39,580 nucleotides of DNA from Halogeometricum pallidum JCM 14848 (GCF_000337095.1 NZ_AOIV01000036.1:73615-113194), one strand, 5' to 3'; shown: positions 7,494 through 14,410, counted from the stretch's first letter. Numbers and translations are program-made. Notes: a model not told the origin generated them from the letters alone.

Positions 7494-7712
7494 TTAGTCT
7501 TGTGAGCGGATTTCGTCGGCCTGCTGCTTGAGCTGGCGAAGAATCCGAACACGCTGTTGATTTGCGTTCTCGTAGGCGACGCACGCTCGCAGCGTCTCCA
7601 TATCGTGGATCGTCACGATCCCCGCGTTGATGAGGCGCGAGTTTGGCGGTTCGAGTCGCTGTGCTGGCGACAGTCCATCCGAATTTCGTTCTTGCTCTTC
7701 TGAGTTGCTCAC
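7494..7712 (-). CDS. Small helical orphan protein (72 aa)
   Basis: The product starts at a GTG (7712); no ATG is available between the hairpin and the conserved-looking part. A polar N-terminus is followed by LINAGIVTIHDMETLRACVAYENANQQRVRILRQL in two parts and a basic/acidic helix. It resembles a small helical DNA- or protein-binding subunit, but the family is not recognised. It is bracketed by hairpin elements H5 and H6, consistent with being a separately controlled gene. Confidence 0.6.
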   Translation of the reverse strand: MSNSEEQERNSDGLSPAQRLEPPNSRLINAGIVTIHDMETLRACVAYENANQQRVRILRQLKQQADEIRSQD

Positions 7713-7720
7713 TGATGATC

Positions 7721-7746
7721 GCCTCCGCTCTTACAGAGGCGAAATA
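7721..7746 (-). promoter_or_regulatory. T-tract/GC-hairpin element H6
   Basis: Minus strand: TCTATTTC, stem GCCTC/GAGGC, loop TGTAAGAGCG. It is only 9 bp before the GTG start at 7712. Confidence 0.65.
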
Positions 7747-7761
7747 GACCGCACCTGCTCG

Positions 7762-8039
7762 CTACTCGTCGTCTTCCCCCGGTTGGATCTGGCGGGCGTC
7801 TTCGGCGAGGTCGTGGATGTACCCCCGAAGCGTCTCCATGTCCTCGCGGGCCTCTTCGAGCGTTTTCGCTTTCACTTTGGCAGTGATCTTTCCTGATCGC
7901 GAGTCCCAGTACCGCGAGTCAGCTTCACGGTGAGGGAGACCCCGACATCGCTTCGCTCGACGTACTCAGTTGGTGCCTTTCGCTCGCTGTTCTCGGTCGA
8001 TTCTGCGTTCGTACGGGACTGCTGGGTGGGTTCTGGCAT
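7762..8039 (-). pseudogene. DUF7389-like small gene broken by a one-base frameshift
   Basis: From the ATG at 8039 the frame reads MPEPTQQSR ... TEYVERSDVGVSLTVKLTRG then TGTRDQE, and stops soon after (SLPK*). The adjacent frame continues the expected protein as KITAKVKAKTLEEAREDM ... RGYIHDLAEDARQIQPGEDDE to a TAG at 7762. The two halves together match a common haloarchaeal small-protein pattern I know as DUF7389 (VSLTVKLKRGTGTRDQ ... AKVKAKTLEEL). The break lies near 7886-7894 (CAGGAAAGATC on the minus strand) and looks like one missing base. No classic slippery heptamer is present, so mutation or sequencing error is likelier than programmed frameshifting. Confidence 0.7.
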
Positions 8040-8056
8040 GGATTGCTCTCTGACTG

Positions 8057-8461
8057 TTAGCTGACGGACGGTGCCAATGGCTCGTCGACTGTCTCACGAA
8101 GGGCCGAATCTATCTCGTGTCCTGTGAGTCGCCAGCGCTGTTTGGGACCACTACACTCCAACCGGCTCACTACTTCGTCCTTGAACGCCATGTACTCCGC
8201 CAGTGCGACGTCCTCGTCGTCGGTGTAATCGAGCAGGAGGGCGAGCGCCAGCTGCGCTGGGCCACTGCCGGCGTATCCCCATTCGAAGCCCGAGGGACTG
8301 TGGTCCGCCAACTTGAGACTCCGATCTGGGGTCAGCGGTTCGCGGCCAGGATACTTTTCGACGACTGCGCGGCCTCGCTGTCGGTAGCCGACGTAGATAA
8401 CGTCGGTCTCATTCGAGGCGCGTGACTCTTCGATCGCCTGTGGTTCACTAATTCCACTCAT
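8057..8461 (-). CDS. DUF6166-like protein, short paralogue
   Basis: Start set at the ATG at 8461 (MSGISEP), since the hairpin element lies at 8492-8517. The 134-residue product is the minimal form of the core seen at 6736-7422: VIYVGYRQRGRAVVEKYPGR, SPSGFEWGYAGSGPAQLALALL, then MAFKDEVVSRLECSG and RWRLTGHEIDSALRE. The FEWGYxGSGPAQLAL signature is the part I associate with DUF6166, which also occurs in bacteria and phages; function unknown. The broken DUF7389-like gene follows 17 bp after its stop and was probably co-transcribed. Confidence 0.75.
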   Translation of the reverse strand: MSGISEPQAIEESRASNETDVIYVGYRQRGRAVVEKYPGREPLTPDRSLKLADHSPSGFEWGYAGSGPAQLALALLLDYTDDEDVALAEYMAFKDEVVSRLECSGPKQRWRLTGHEIDSALRETVDEPLAPSVS

Positions 8462-8491
8462 AGTTCTGTTCGCGGGGTGCTCGTTCGAACA

Positions 8492-8517
8492 CCCCCGCAC
8501 CCCTCAGGGGGTGAAAA
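8492..8517 (-). promoter_or_regulatory. T-tract/GC-hairpin element H7
   Basis: Minus strand: GTTTTTCA, stem CCCCC/GGGGG, loop TGAGGGGTGC. It stands 31 bp before the DUF6166 start at 8461. Confidence 0.75.
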
Positions 8518-8539
8518 ACTACCCAACGAACACCTCTCC

Positions 8540-8935
8540 TTACGCCAAGTGAGACACCTCAGCAGGTTCTTCGATGTCGTCGAACTCACCTCGCTCGACC
8601 GGCTCCCAGTCCTCGCTGGGTTCCGGACTCCACCAATCGACCTCGTAGGAACCCGGTGCGCCGAAAATTTTCACCCGCGCCGACCCATCAGGCAGGTCGC
8701 GGCGCAGTTTCTCGTCGACGTGGAGATTCCAGGTCGTATCGGTATCGAAGCAGGCGAGGACGGCCTCTTCGTAGCCACGATCCTCTTGCGATTCTTGGAG
8801 TTCCACTTGTGTGTTACAGTGCTTGCAGAACACGCCCTCGAAAGGGATGTGACTGAACACCTCGTGCCCGCAGACGGGACACCAGAGGAACTCGAACAGT
8901 GCTTCGCTGTGGCGGTCGATAACGTCCAGACTCAT
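8540..8935 (-). CDS. Zinc-ribbon haloarchaeal orphan protein (131 aa)
   Basis: Start set at the ATG at 8935 (MSLDVIDRH), downstream of hairpin H8; the longer open frame reads through the hairpin. An N-terminal zinc ribbon is clear: WCPVCGHEVF then GVFCKHCNTQ (about residues 18-44). A compact alpha/beta region follows (AVLACFDTDTTWNLHVDEKL, ARVKIFGAPGSYEVDWWSPEP). It looks like a conserved accessory-plasmid protein whose family I cannot name. The ribbon suggests nucleic-acid or protein binding. Confidence 0.7.
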   Translation of the reverse strand: MSLDVIDRHSEALFEFLWCPVCGHEVFSHIPFEGVFCKHCNTQVELQESQEDRGYEEAVLACFDTDTTWNLHVDEKLRRDLPDGSARVKIFGAPGSYEVDWWSPEPSEDWEPVERGEFDDIEEPAEVSHLA

Positions 8936-8959
8936 TTGTGGATCTGGCCCGTGTGACTC

Positions 8960-8986
8960 GGGCCACCCCTTCCTGCCCCAGAAAAA
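8960..8986 (-). promoter_or_regulatory. T-tract/GC-hairpin element H8
   Basis: Minus strand: GTTTTTC, then stem GGGC/GCCC enclosing AGGAAGGGGTG. A second overlapping stem, TGGCCCG/CGGGCCA (8946-8965), could compete with it. Located 25 bp before the start at 8935. Confidence 0.6.
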
Positions 8987-9011
8987 CATCCTCGTTGGAC
9001 GTTCAGTGACC

Positions 9012-9377
9012 TCAGCGTTCAGCGCCGTAGACGACCTTCGAGCGAGCTTCGTAGCCACAGTCGGGACAGTCGAACCAGCGTTGTACCTTCGCACCGTCAG
9101 CTGCCTTCTCACCGACGAGAACGTCGTCGTTCGGGCACTCAGGGCAGCTCAACTCAGGGAGTGGTCTGTCTCGAAGAGCGTCTCGAAGGACTGTCGCCTG
9201 CTTCGTCTCGAAGCCACGTGACCAGACCGGGTATCCGTCGACGAGGATTGCGCCACGCCACTTGTAGCGGTAGGAGTCGGGTGCACGATGGAGAACGGCT
9301 CGGGCTTCAGTCTCGGTGTTTCGATACGCGAGCGACGGGGTGCGACGTTTTCGTGTCCAGTTGGTGGTTCGGGGCAT
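9012..9377 (-). CDS. Zinc-ribbon orphan protein (121 aa)
   Basis: The product has a basic N-terminus (RTTNWTRKRRTPSLAYRN), a short beta region (YKWRGAILVDGYPVWSRG) and a C-terminal zinc ribbon: LSCPECPNDD then FDCPDCGYEA (about residues 77-107). It starts 3 bp after the stop of the gene at 9381-9872, so the two are surely co-transcribed and probably coupled. Unlike its neighbours it has no hairpin of its own, which supports the idea that the hairpins mark transcription-unit heads. Function not recognised. Confidence 0.7.
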   Translation of the reverse strand: MPRTTNWTRKRRTPSLAYRNTETEARAVLHRAPDSYRYKWRGAILVDGYPVWSRGFETKQATVLRDALRDRPLPELSCPECPNDDVLVGEKAADGAKVQRWFDCPDCGYEARSKVVYGAER

Positions 9378-9380
9378 CGG

Positions 9381-9872
9381 TTAGAAATGGACGTCGGCGG
9401 GCACGATCCAGAGATCCTCACTCGCTTCGAGGAGTCGATCCAGTTGCTCGCGATGCCGGATGCCGGTGGCGTGCTGGTCGTACAGGAACACCGACGGCCC
9501 GTCGTACGCGCCGACCTGGTGGAACGCGTGCCGAGCGAGGTCCTCATCGCGCATGATTTCCTCGTCGGAGAGTTCGTCGATGGCTTCTTTCACCCGTTTG
9601 AGATTGCGCTCGAATTCTTCTTTCGTCGCTTCCCACCCTCGGTCGAGCAGGTCTTGGCCGTCGTCTGAGTCAACTGGTGCCGTGGTTGGGAGCTCGCCCC
9701 ACCGCGCTTTGCCCGCGACCGTCGTGTCCTCCTCGTCGAACGTCACATAGTAGTCGAATACGGCGGAGGAGTGCGGGTCCGCACCCACCAGTCGGTCGAA
9801 CACCGTCTTCCCGGTGGCCAATGCGTCGTCATGTGTCGATGCCTCTACCAGGGTGTAAATGACCATGTGCAT
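9381..9872 (-). CDS. Haloarchaeal orphan protein, paralogue of the 12312-13196 product
   Basis: Start set at the ATG at 9872 (MHMVIYTLVEA), just downstream of hairpin H9; an ATG two codons later is equally possible. The 163-residue product shares a pattern with the gene at 12312-13196. Both have an LVEAST..HALA..G segment, a short acidic YDF/YYVTFDEED strand, and VFLYDQHATGIRHREQLDRLLE ending in DLWIVPA, compared with FLYDEEGHGVRDGDRLTDLLES/DVWLVPA. The repeated architecture argues for a family duplicated within this element. Function unknown. Confidence 0.7.
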   Translation of the reverse strand: MHMVIYTLVEASTHDDALATGKTVFDRLVGADPHSSAVFDYYVTFDEEDTTVAGKARWGELPTTAPVDSDDGQDLLDRGWEATKEEFERNLKRVKEAIDELSDEEIMRDEDLARHAFHQVGAYDGPSVFLYDQHATGIRHREQLDRLLEASEDLWIVPADVHF

Positions 9873-9924
9873 CTCAAATCCCTTGCTGCGCCGACGTTCC
9901 GGGCGTTTTCTCGTGCTCCGCCCT

Positions 9925-9954
9925 GCGCCGGCACCCATCGCCGGCGCTCAAAAA
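9925..9954 (-). promoter_or_regulatory. T-tract/GC-hairpin element H9
   Basis: Minus strand: CGTTTTTGA, perfect 7-bp stem GCGCCGG/CCGGCGC, loop CGATGGGTG. It is 53 bp before the start at 9872. Confidence 0.75.
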
Positions 9955-9974
9955 CGAACTCGATTCTCCCTATT

Positions 9975-10397
9975 TCAGGAATCCTCCACCCGCTCGACGG
10001 TGATTGTCAGATCCCCCGATTCGTAGTCGGCCTCGAAGTCGACGGTAAACGCGTCTGAGTCGTACGCAGCGTGGTAGGCTCGATGGAGCTTGAGCGACCC
10101 CGTCGCTTTGAAGTGGAAGAACGCAGCCGACGTGTAGGGCTTGCTCGCGGTCTCAACCTGCGCCTCGACCGACGCAGGGAGCGCGATCTGGGGCGTGTCG
10201 GTGTCGATGCCTGCTGCGAACGCCTTCGCCTCCTCAACGGTCGCTTGCGAATGCGCTGGTGTCTCGCCAGTCAGCACATTCACTGGCGTCTCTGTGTCGT
10301 CGGTGTACAGGACGTCTTCGAAGGTCTGTGTCCCGAGAACCGCGTCGGGGTCCAACTCGCAGTCGTGGAACGGATCGTCGGCTAGTTCCTCAGTCAT
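9975..10397 (-). CDS. Haloarchaeal orphan protein (140 aa)
   Basis: Start set at the ATG at 10397 (MTEELADDPF), downstream of hairpin H10. The product is acidic. It has a disordered-looking middle around ATVEEAKAFAAGIDT and a C-terminal half rich in strands (SAAFFHFKATGSLKLHRAYH, FTVDFEADYESGDLTITVERV). No Cys cluster or catalytic motif is visible and no family is recognised. It sits between hairpin elements H9 and H10 as its own small unit. Confidence 0.65.
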   Translation of the reverse strand: MTEELADDPFHDCELDPDAVLGTQTFEDVLYTDDTETPVNVLTGETPAHSQATVEEAKAFAAGIDTDTPQIALPASVEAQVETASKPYTSAAFFHFKATGSLKLHRAYHAAYDSDAFTVDFEADYESGDLTITVERVEDS

Positions 10398-10412
10398 GGA
10401 ATCACGAGCCCA

Positions 10413-10443
10413 CGAGGGCTCAATCCTTCCAGCCCTCGAAAAA
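10413..10443 (-). promoter_or_regulatory. T-tract/GC-hairpin element H10
   Basis: Minus strand: GTTTTT, perfect 8-bp stem CGAGGGCT/AGCCCTCG, loop GGAAGGATTG. The T-tract begins 4 bp after the upstream gene's stop. Confidence 0.75.
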
Positions 10444-10446
10444 CAG

Positions 10447-10827
10447 CTACCGCTCAATCGCCTCGAGGGACCTGAGGTCGGCGTAGAAGACCCTGCCGTC
10501 GCGAACGACATACCGCTTCGCCAGGACCGGGAAGCGACATTTCGTGAACCCAGCTGTCTGGATGTCGAGTTCCTCATCTGGCTCGAGATAGTCGGCGAGC
10601 GTCAGGAGGAACTCGTGGGTCACGATGCCGCCGTCGTAGTCCGGAAGCCCGTCGTCCAAGGTTTCGTAGACCTCGAAATCATCGTAGCCCCAAATGGTGA
10701 ACTCGCCTTCTTCAGTGACCTCCCAATTGAGCGTCCCGAAGCAGTGGCTCTCACAGAGCTCGCGGACTGCCTGTGGATCCGATACGATTGCGCCGGTTGA
10801 CGTCGTCGCAGCTTGGAGTGTTGCCAT
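10447..10827 (-). CDS. Haloarchaeal orphan protein (126 aa)
   Basis: The product starts at the ATG at 10827. It reads as a compact alpha/beta protein: DPQAVRELCESHCFGTLNW, EFTIWGYDDFEVYETLDDGL, then VTHEFLLTLADYLEPDEELDIQ and a basic strand KCRFPVLAKRYVVRDGRVFYADL. No family is recognised. A hairpin element lies upstream and another downstream. The acidic composition is typical of genuine haloarchaeal proteins. Confidence 0.65.
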   Translation of the reverse strand: MATLQAATTSTGAIVSDPQAVRELCESHCFGTLNWEVTEEGEFTIWGYDDFEVYETLDDGLPDYDGGIVTHEFLLTLADYLEPDEELDIQTAGFTKCRFPVLAKRYVVRDGRVFYADLRSLEAIER

Positions 10828-10853
10828 TGGTTGTACTCAAGGGCGTTTTCTTG

Positions 10854-10881
10854 CCCTCACACCCCTTTGGGGGATGACAAA
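10854..10881 (-). promoter_or_regulatory. T-tract/GC-hairpin element H11 (weak stem)
   Basis: Minus strand: GGTTTGTCAT followed by CCCCC and loop AAAGGGGTGT, then GAGGGC. The loop and T-tract match the family but the stem pairs imperfectly. It is 27 bp before the start at 10827. Confidence 0.5.
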
Positions 10882-10929
10882 CCCGGCGTTGAGAGAAGTG
10901 GGATCGCTGTTTCGCGGCTGTGGATCTCC

Positions 10930-11118
10930 TCAGGAGTCGACGGTGGCGTCAGTTTCTTCCAAAGCACCGGGCCGGGTGAGCAGTCCCACCTGTTCCAGAA
11001 GCGTCGTCGCTTCAACGATTCGTTGTCGGTCGGGGTCATCCAGTTGCTCGATATCGATGCTGTTGAGGTTACTCAGGGCCCGATGCAGTCGATATCCAGG
11101 CGTGTCTCGTGGGTCCAT
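10930..11118 (-). CDS. Small orphan protein (62 aa) separated from its upstream region by an IS
   Basis: Start set at the ATG at 11118 (MDPRDTPGYRLHRALSNLN), just after hairpin H12. The 62-residue product looks fully helical (IDIEQLDDPDRQRIVEATTLL) with an acidic tail. No family is recognised. The ISH4-like element inserted 80 bp upstream separates the gene and its hairpin from inverted repeat B. Its expression may therefore now depend on promoters reading out of the element. Confidence 0.6.
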   Translation of the reverse strand: MDPRDTPGYRLHRALSNLNSIDIEQLDDPDRQRIVEATTLLEQVGLLTRPGALEETDATVDS

Positions 11119-11123
11119 AATGC

Positions 11124-11152
11124 GCGCCTCGCCTACTCCTGGCGCAGAAAAA
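11124..11152 (-). promoter_or_regulatory. T-tract/GC-hairpin element H12
   Basis: Minus strand: GTTTTTCT, stem GCGCC/GGCGC, loop AGGAGTAGGCGA. The stem ends 5 bp before the ATG at 11118. Confidence 0.65.
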
Positions 11153-11197
11153 CAATGCAAGTACGCCGACGTCTCCCGCCGAAGCCTGCATCAGTCT

Positions 11198-12243
11198 CGC
11201 TCTTATGTAGAGCTGCGGAAAGCCCCGAGAACGAGGCAGTCGATGGCGGTTTCGAGGGATTCGCCGGCAAGGTTCAACGAGCGAATGAGGCCGAAGGTGT
11301 GAGCGGCCTGTTCCAAGCCTTGCTTGGACAGGCCGCGAAACTTCCGTAGCCACGGTGTCACCAGCGAGAACAGACACTCGGCCTGGTTGATGTGGACGCC
11401 GTCTGGCGAAACGTACCGCTCCTTGTGCACGACCGTCCGATGCTCGAACTCCATCTCTCGATACGCTTGGAGACCGTCAGTCCAGACCTCTCCTAACTCC
11501 GTAGAGAGGTCTGCAGCTTCCAGAATCACTGGTTCAAGATCGCCGCTGTAATCGATTCCAGGTTGGCCGCGAATCACCCGCAGCGAGTCGCGGCACGCCG
11601 CGACGAGCGTCAGCTGGTCGCCGTAGCGTCCTCGCCACCGCGACCGCCCCGATCGAGACGATCCGCCGCGAGGACGACTGTCTCGCGGCGGATCTTGGCC
11701 TTTGTACCCTGAACACACCTCCCCGGACTCGTCGACCTGTGTCGGTCCGTCGATCGTCTGATCGAGAAGCTTCCAGACGATGGGGAAGCCGCGATTCATC
11801 GCGGCTTCCACCTCACGAATCGCGTAATAGACCGTTCTATACGCCCGTCCGAGCAGCGGCGCGATCTGATTGATGCTGAGCAGCGTATCCGCGTAGAGCG
11901 TGAACGCGAGAAGCACCTCACCTGTGGCGAGGTGTTTCTCGTGAAATGGCGTTCCGTACGTATAGACCGGCTTGAAATTGCAATCACGGCACCAGATGCG
12001 GTCGAGAGTCGACCACGTTTGAACCGAGTTGTGCCCGCAGCGTGGACAGGACGTGTGCTCCCAGAAGTCCTTGAGTCGCCGCTCGATGCGTGCATCGAGC
12101 GGCTCAGTGTCGATCTCGACGACGCCCAGCTCGATCAGCTCGCGAAACATCCCGCCGAACGCCGGCTGAGCAGAAGCCATACTGCTAGATTATCGCCGGC
12201 TTAGTGTAACTACACGGGCTTTCCGCAGCTCTACATAAGAGCG
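11198..12243 (-). mobile_element. ISH4-like IS1595-family insertion sequence
   Basis: The element is 1,046 bp long. Its terminal inverted repeats (11198-11225 and 12216-12243) match over 28 bp, reading CGCTCTTATG then TAGAGCTGCGGAAAGCCC from outside in. It is flanked by a perfect 8-bp target duplication ATCAGTCT (11190-11197 and 12244-12251). One transposase gene fills it. Intact ends, duplication and reading frame indicate a recent and possibly still active insertion. Confidence 0.92.
11203..12180 (-). CDS. IS1595/ISH4-type transposase
   Basis: This 325-residue transposase starts with a zinc ribbon (SCPRCGHNSVQTW, IWCRDCNFKP) at about 43-70, as in the ISXO2-like IS1595 superfamily. A helix-turn-helix-like LLSINQIAPLLGRAYRTVYYAI precedes an RNase-H-like catalytic core. 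Candidate acidic residues lie in TQVDESGEV, EVWTDGLQAY and the NQAECLFS helix. An Arg/Gly/Ser-rich insert (SRPRGGSSRSGRSRWRGRYG) separates the first two, typical of halophilic members. It is encoded entirely within the terminal repeats; its stop lies inside the left repeat. Confidence 0.88.
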   Translation of the reverse strand: MASAQPAFGGMFRELIELGVVEIDTEPLDARIERRLKDFWEHTSCPRCGHNSVQTWSTLDRIWCRDCNFKPVYTYGTPFHEKHLATGEVLLAFTLYADTLLSINQIAPLLGRAYRTVYYAIREVEAAMNRGFPIVWKLLDQTIDGPTQVDESGEVCSGYKGQDPPRDSRPRGGSSRSGRSRWRGRYGDQLTLVAACRDSLRVIRGQPGIDYSGDLEPVILEAADLSTELGEVWTDGLQAYREMEFEHRTVVHKERYVSPDGVHINQAECLFSLVTPWLRKFRGLSKQGLEQAAHTFGLIRSLNLAGESLETAIDCLVLGAFRSST

Positions 12244-12250
12244 ATCAGTC

Positions 12251-12290
12251 TTAACCAACGCCCTTCGTATAGGCATCCTTTGTTGGTTAA
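12251..12290. promoter_or_regulatory. Long inverted repeat B, putative operator split from its gene by the IS
   Basis: Arms TTAACCAAC and GTTGGTTAA, extended to 10 bp by flanking C/G, are separated by 22 bp. Removing the IS and one target copy would place it about 80 bp before the ATG at 11118. That is the same geometry as copies A and C. The target duplication ends on the first base of the repeat. Confidence 0.7.
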
Positions 12291-12311
12291 GGACGTATTC
12301 AACCGATTCTC

Positions 12312-13196
12312 CTATTCAGGATCTGGCCCGTGACGAGGTGACTGACACCCCTGACACTCCCACATCGGCTGTCCAGTCCAGTTCTCAGCTGGGACAGACT
12401 CGAACTCCTGAAACTGATGCTCAGTCGTTCGACCGCACTTGCGACAGTCAAGCCGCGTTTTCGAGGGAACGTTGGGTTGACCATTCCCGGACTGCGCCTC
12501 GTCGACGGAACGCTGGAGTGCAATCGCTGGCACCAACCAGACGTCGTTCTCGGCGCTCTCAAGTAGGTCGGTAAGTCGATCTCCGTCGCGAACGCCGTGA
12601 CCCTCCTCGTCGTAGAGGAACGTCGTGTGCGCTTCTCTACGTGGCGCCTCGGTCATCTCAGCCCAGCTAGACCGTTCACGAGCTGCCTCAAGTAGCCGGT
12701 CACCACGCTCAGAGGTAGCCCGTACGGCATCAGGAAGGGAGGGCCACTCATCGGTCAGCAGCGCAGCAGGCTCGTCGTCGAAATCGTAGATCAGCTGGCA
12801 GTCGTCGACGGCTGGATCCCTGTCGGGCGTTGCGAGGAAGGTCGCTGCCGCAGCGCCCTTTGCGAGGGCATGATAGACGGTCGATGCCTCGACGAGCAGC
12901 TGGACGACGTGAAGCAGTGTCCACTCGGAGTCTGCGGGCTGCTGGTTGTCGGTGAACGCTCCGAGATGATTCGTGAGGCAGAACCGGCACTTCGTCTGGC
13001 CAGCCGGGATCGACGCGCCACACGAAGCACACTCGCTCGCTGTTGGGCCTGCGTCATCTGGATAGCCCACGAGTGTCTCCCCGGGTCGGCCGCTGGATGA
13101 CTCGCGACGACCGTTGCTGGTGAGTTCACCGTCGGGGATCTGTGTCGCCTCGCCACGCGGTCGGAGTTCCTCGAGGTCAGCGTAACGATCGGTCAT
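12312..13196 (-). CDS. Zinc-ribbon orphan protein, longer paralogue of the 9381-9872 product
   Basis: Start set at the ATG at 13196 (MTDRYADLEELRP), 38 bp after a TTTAAAAG box. The 294-residue product has an internal ribbon (SECASCGASIPAG, KCRFCLTNH) at about 72-95. A middle region resembles the product of 9381-9872 (LLVEASTVYHALAKG ... TFLYDEEGHGVRDGDRLTDLLE ... DVWLVPAIAL). A C-terminal ribbon follows (DCRKCGRTTE, WECQGCQSPR). It probably arose by fusing the paralogous core with zinc ribbons. Function unknown. Confidence 0.7.
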   Translation of the reverse strand: MTDRYADLEELRPRGEATQIPDGELTSNGRRESSSGRPGETLVGYPDDAGPTASECASCGASIPAGQTKCRFCLTNHLGAFTDNQQPADSEWTLLHVVQLLVEASTVYHALAKGAAAATFLATPDRDPAVDDCQLIYDFDDEPAALLTDEWPSLPDAVRATSERGDRLLEAARERSSWAEMTEAPRREAHTTFLYDEEGHGVRDGDRLTDLLESAENDVWLVPAIALQRSVDEAQSGNGQPNVPSKTRLDCRKCGRTTEHQFQEFESVPAENWTGQPMWECQGCQSPRHGPDPE

Positions 13197-13224
13197 GGGG
13201 ATGTCTACCAGCACGTTCCTTCGT

Positions 13225-13240
13225 CTTCACTTTTAAACAT
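13225..13240 (-). promoter_or_regulatory. TATA-like box for the 12312-13196 gene
   Basis: Minus strand reads GATGTTTAAAAGTG, with TTTAAAAG about 36 bp before the ATG at 13196. This is a good haloarchaeal TATA candidate. This promoter lacks the T-tract/GC hairpin seen at neighbouring genes. Confidence 0.5.
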
Positions 13241-13275
13241 CAGCCCCACACCTGAGACAGATTGACCATTCCGAG

Positions 13276-14211
13276 TCAGACGCCACAGAGAACCAGTTCG
13301 CCCAGTGCGTCTTGGTGCGACCGGATGGTCGGAGGAGTGACGTTCGCAGCCTCTGCAACCTCCGACTGCGTCAGCCACCGGCCTTCTTCACGTCCTGCTT
13401 TGTAGAGACAGGCTGCTGCGAAGCCCGGTGGTCGGACACCCGTTGTCGCACTCGTTGATTCAGCTTGTTCGGCCAACCTTCGAGCTCGGTGTCGAATGGA
13501 GTCAGGAACATCAAGTTCCGACGCTAGGCGAGGAACAAATTCGCTCGGCCGAACTGGCTGTGTCGGGAGTCCGAGATCGGTGTTCAACGTTTTGTATGCG
13601 CTCTTGACTCTCGACTGCTCGACCCGTGCCGCGTCGACGATGTCGTCGAGTGTTCGTGACAGGCCGCTACAGCGACACGCCCCGTAGACGCTGGCTGTCG
13701 CGATCGCTTCGATCGACCGGCCTCGAAGGAGGTCTTCATTCTGAGCGCTCCGGAAGAGCTGACAGGCTTGGTCACGAATCGAATCTGAGAGCTCGAGAAC
13801 GCTCGCAATTCTTCGAACTTCACCCAGGCCGTGTGCGAGGTTTCGCTCGGCTTTCGACTGGAACCGCCCACGGGTCTGTTCACGTCGCATTCGGGCTAGC
13901 TGCTGACGCTTTCGTCCGGAGAGCTCGTTTCCGTTCGCATCTTTCCTGCGACCGATCTCGGTCGAAAGCCCTCGGTCATGGCGGGCGGCAGTTAGTGGAG
14001 CACCCGTTCGCTTTCGTCGATCCTGATCGTGAGTTCTCCATTCAGGACCGCGGTCGATTCGTTGTTCGTCAATAACGAGTCCACAGTCCTCACAGATGGT
14101 TTCGACCGAGTTGGTAGTGACCCGGCCACTGCACTCAGGACATTGGTTTGCGTTCGATTCCGTTTGGACGTCCTCGTCGAAGCTCGTTTCATAGATATCT
14201 CTCATCGCCAT
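13276..14211 (-). CDS. tfb: Transcription initiation factor TFB
   Basis: This 311-residue TFIIB homologue recruits RNA polymerase to TBP-bound promoters. The N-terminal zinc ribbon is CPECSGRVTTNS ... ICEDCGLVIDE (about 24-48). The B-reader/linker contains GPEWRTHDQDRRKRTGAPLT ahead of HDRGLSTEIG. Two cyclin-fold repeats follow (about 120-300), the first with RDQACQLFRSAQ ... RGRSIEAIATASVYGACRCS, the second ending in ROP-like GRWLTQSEVAEAANVTPPTIRSH. Haloarchaea carry several TFBs with different promoter preferences. A plasmid-borne copy preceded by the same hairpin element as the accessory genes could favour their promoters; this is inference. Confidence 0.93.
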   Translation of the reverse strand: MAMRDIYETSFDEDVQTESNANQCPECSGRVTTNSVETICEDCGLVIDEQRIDRGPEWRTHDQDRRKRTGAPLTAARHDRGLSTEIGRRKDANGNELSGRKRQQLARMRREQTRGRFQSKAERNLAHGLGEVRRIASVLELSDSIRDQACQLFRSAQNEDLLRGRSIEAIATASVYGACRCSGLSRTLDDIVDAARVEQSRVKSAYKTLNTDLGLPTQPVRPSEFVPRLASELDVPDSIRHRARRLAEQAESTSATTGVRPPGFAAACLYKAGREEGRWLTQSEVAEAANVTPPTIRSHQDALGELVLCGV

Positions 14212-14251
14212 GTTTTCTCACCGGTTTTTGGAGATTCGCCGGTACGGCGAA

Positions 14252-14279
14252 CCCCTCACCCATCGAAGGGGACAATAAA
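14252..14279 (-). promoter_or_regulatory. T-tract/GC-hairpin element H13 (before TFB)
   Basis: Minus strand: CGTTTATTGT, stem CCCC/GGGG, loop TTCGATGGGTGA. It is 41 bp before the TFB start. Confidence 0.65.
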
Positions 14280-14410
14280 CGTTCGAGGACTGGCGACGAT
14301 TGGTCTTGAGCCAGCGCTACGTCGTAATACGCGAATCCCCCGCACGTTTTGGATATAGAACTGGACGGTAGAGGCCCGAATTGAAGAGGTCGCCACGCAT
14401 ATTGTCTCTC

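Noticed and set aside
2720-14279. The repeated hairpins as a CRISPR array
   Set aside because: Spacing is irregular (hundreds of bp with genes between), stems differ, and no cas gene is visible.
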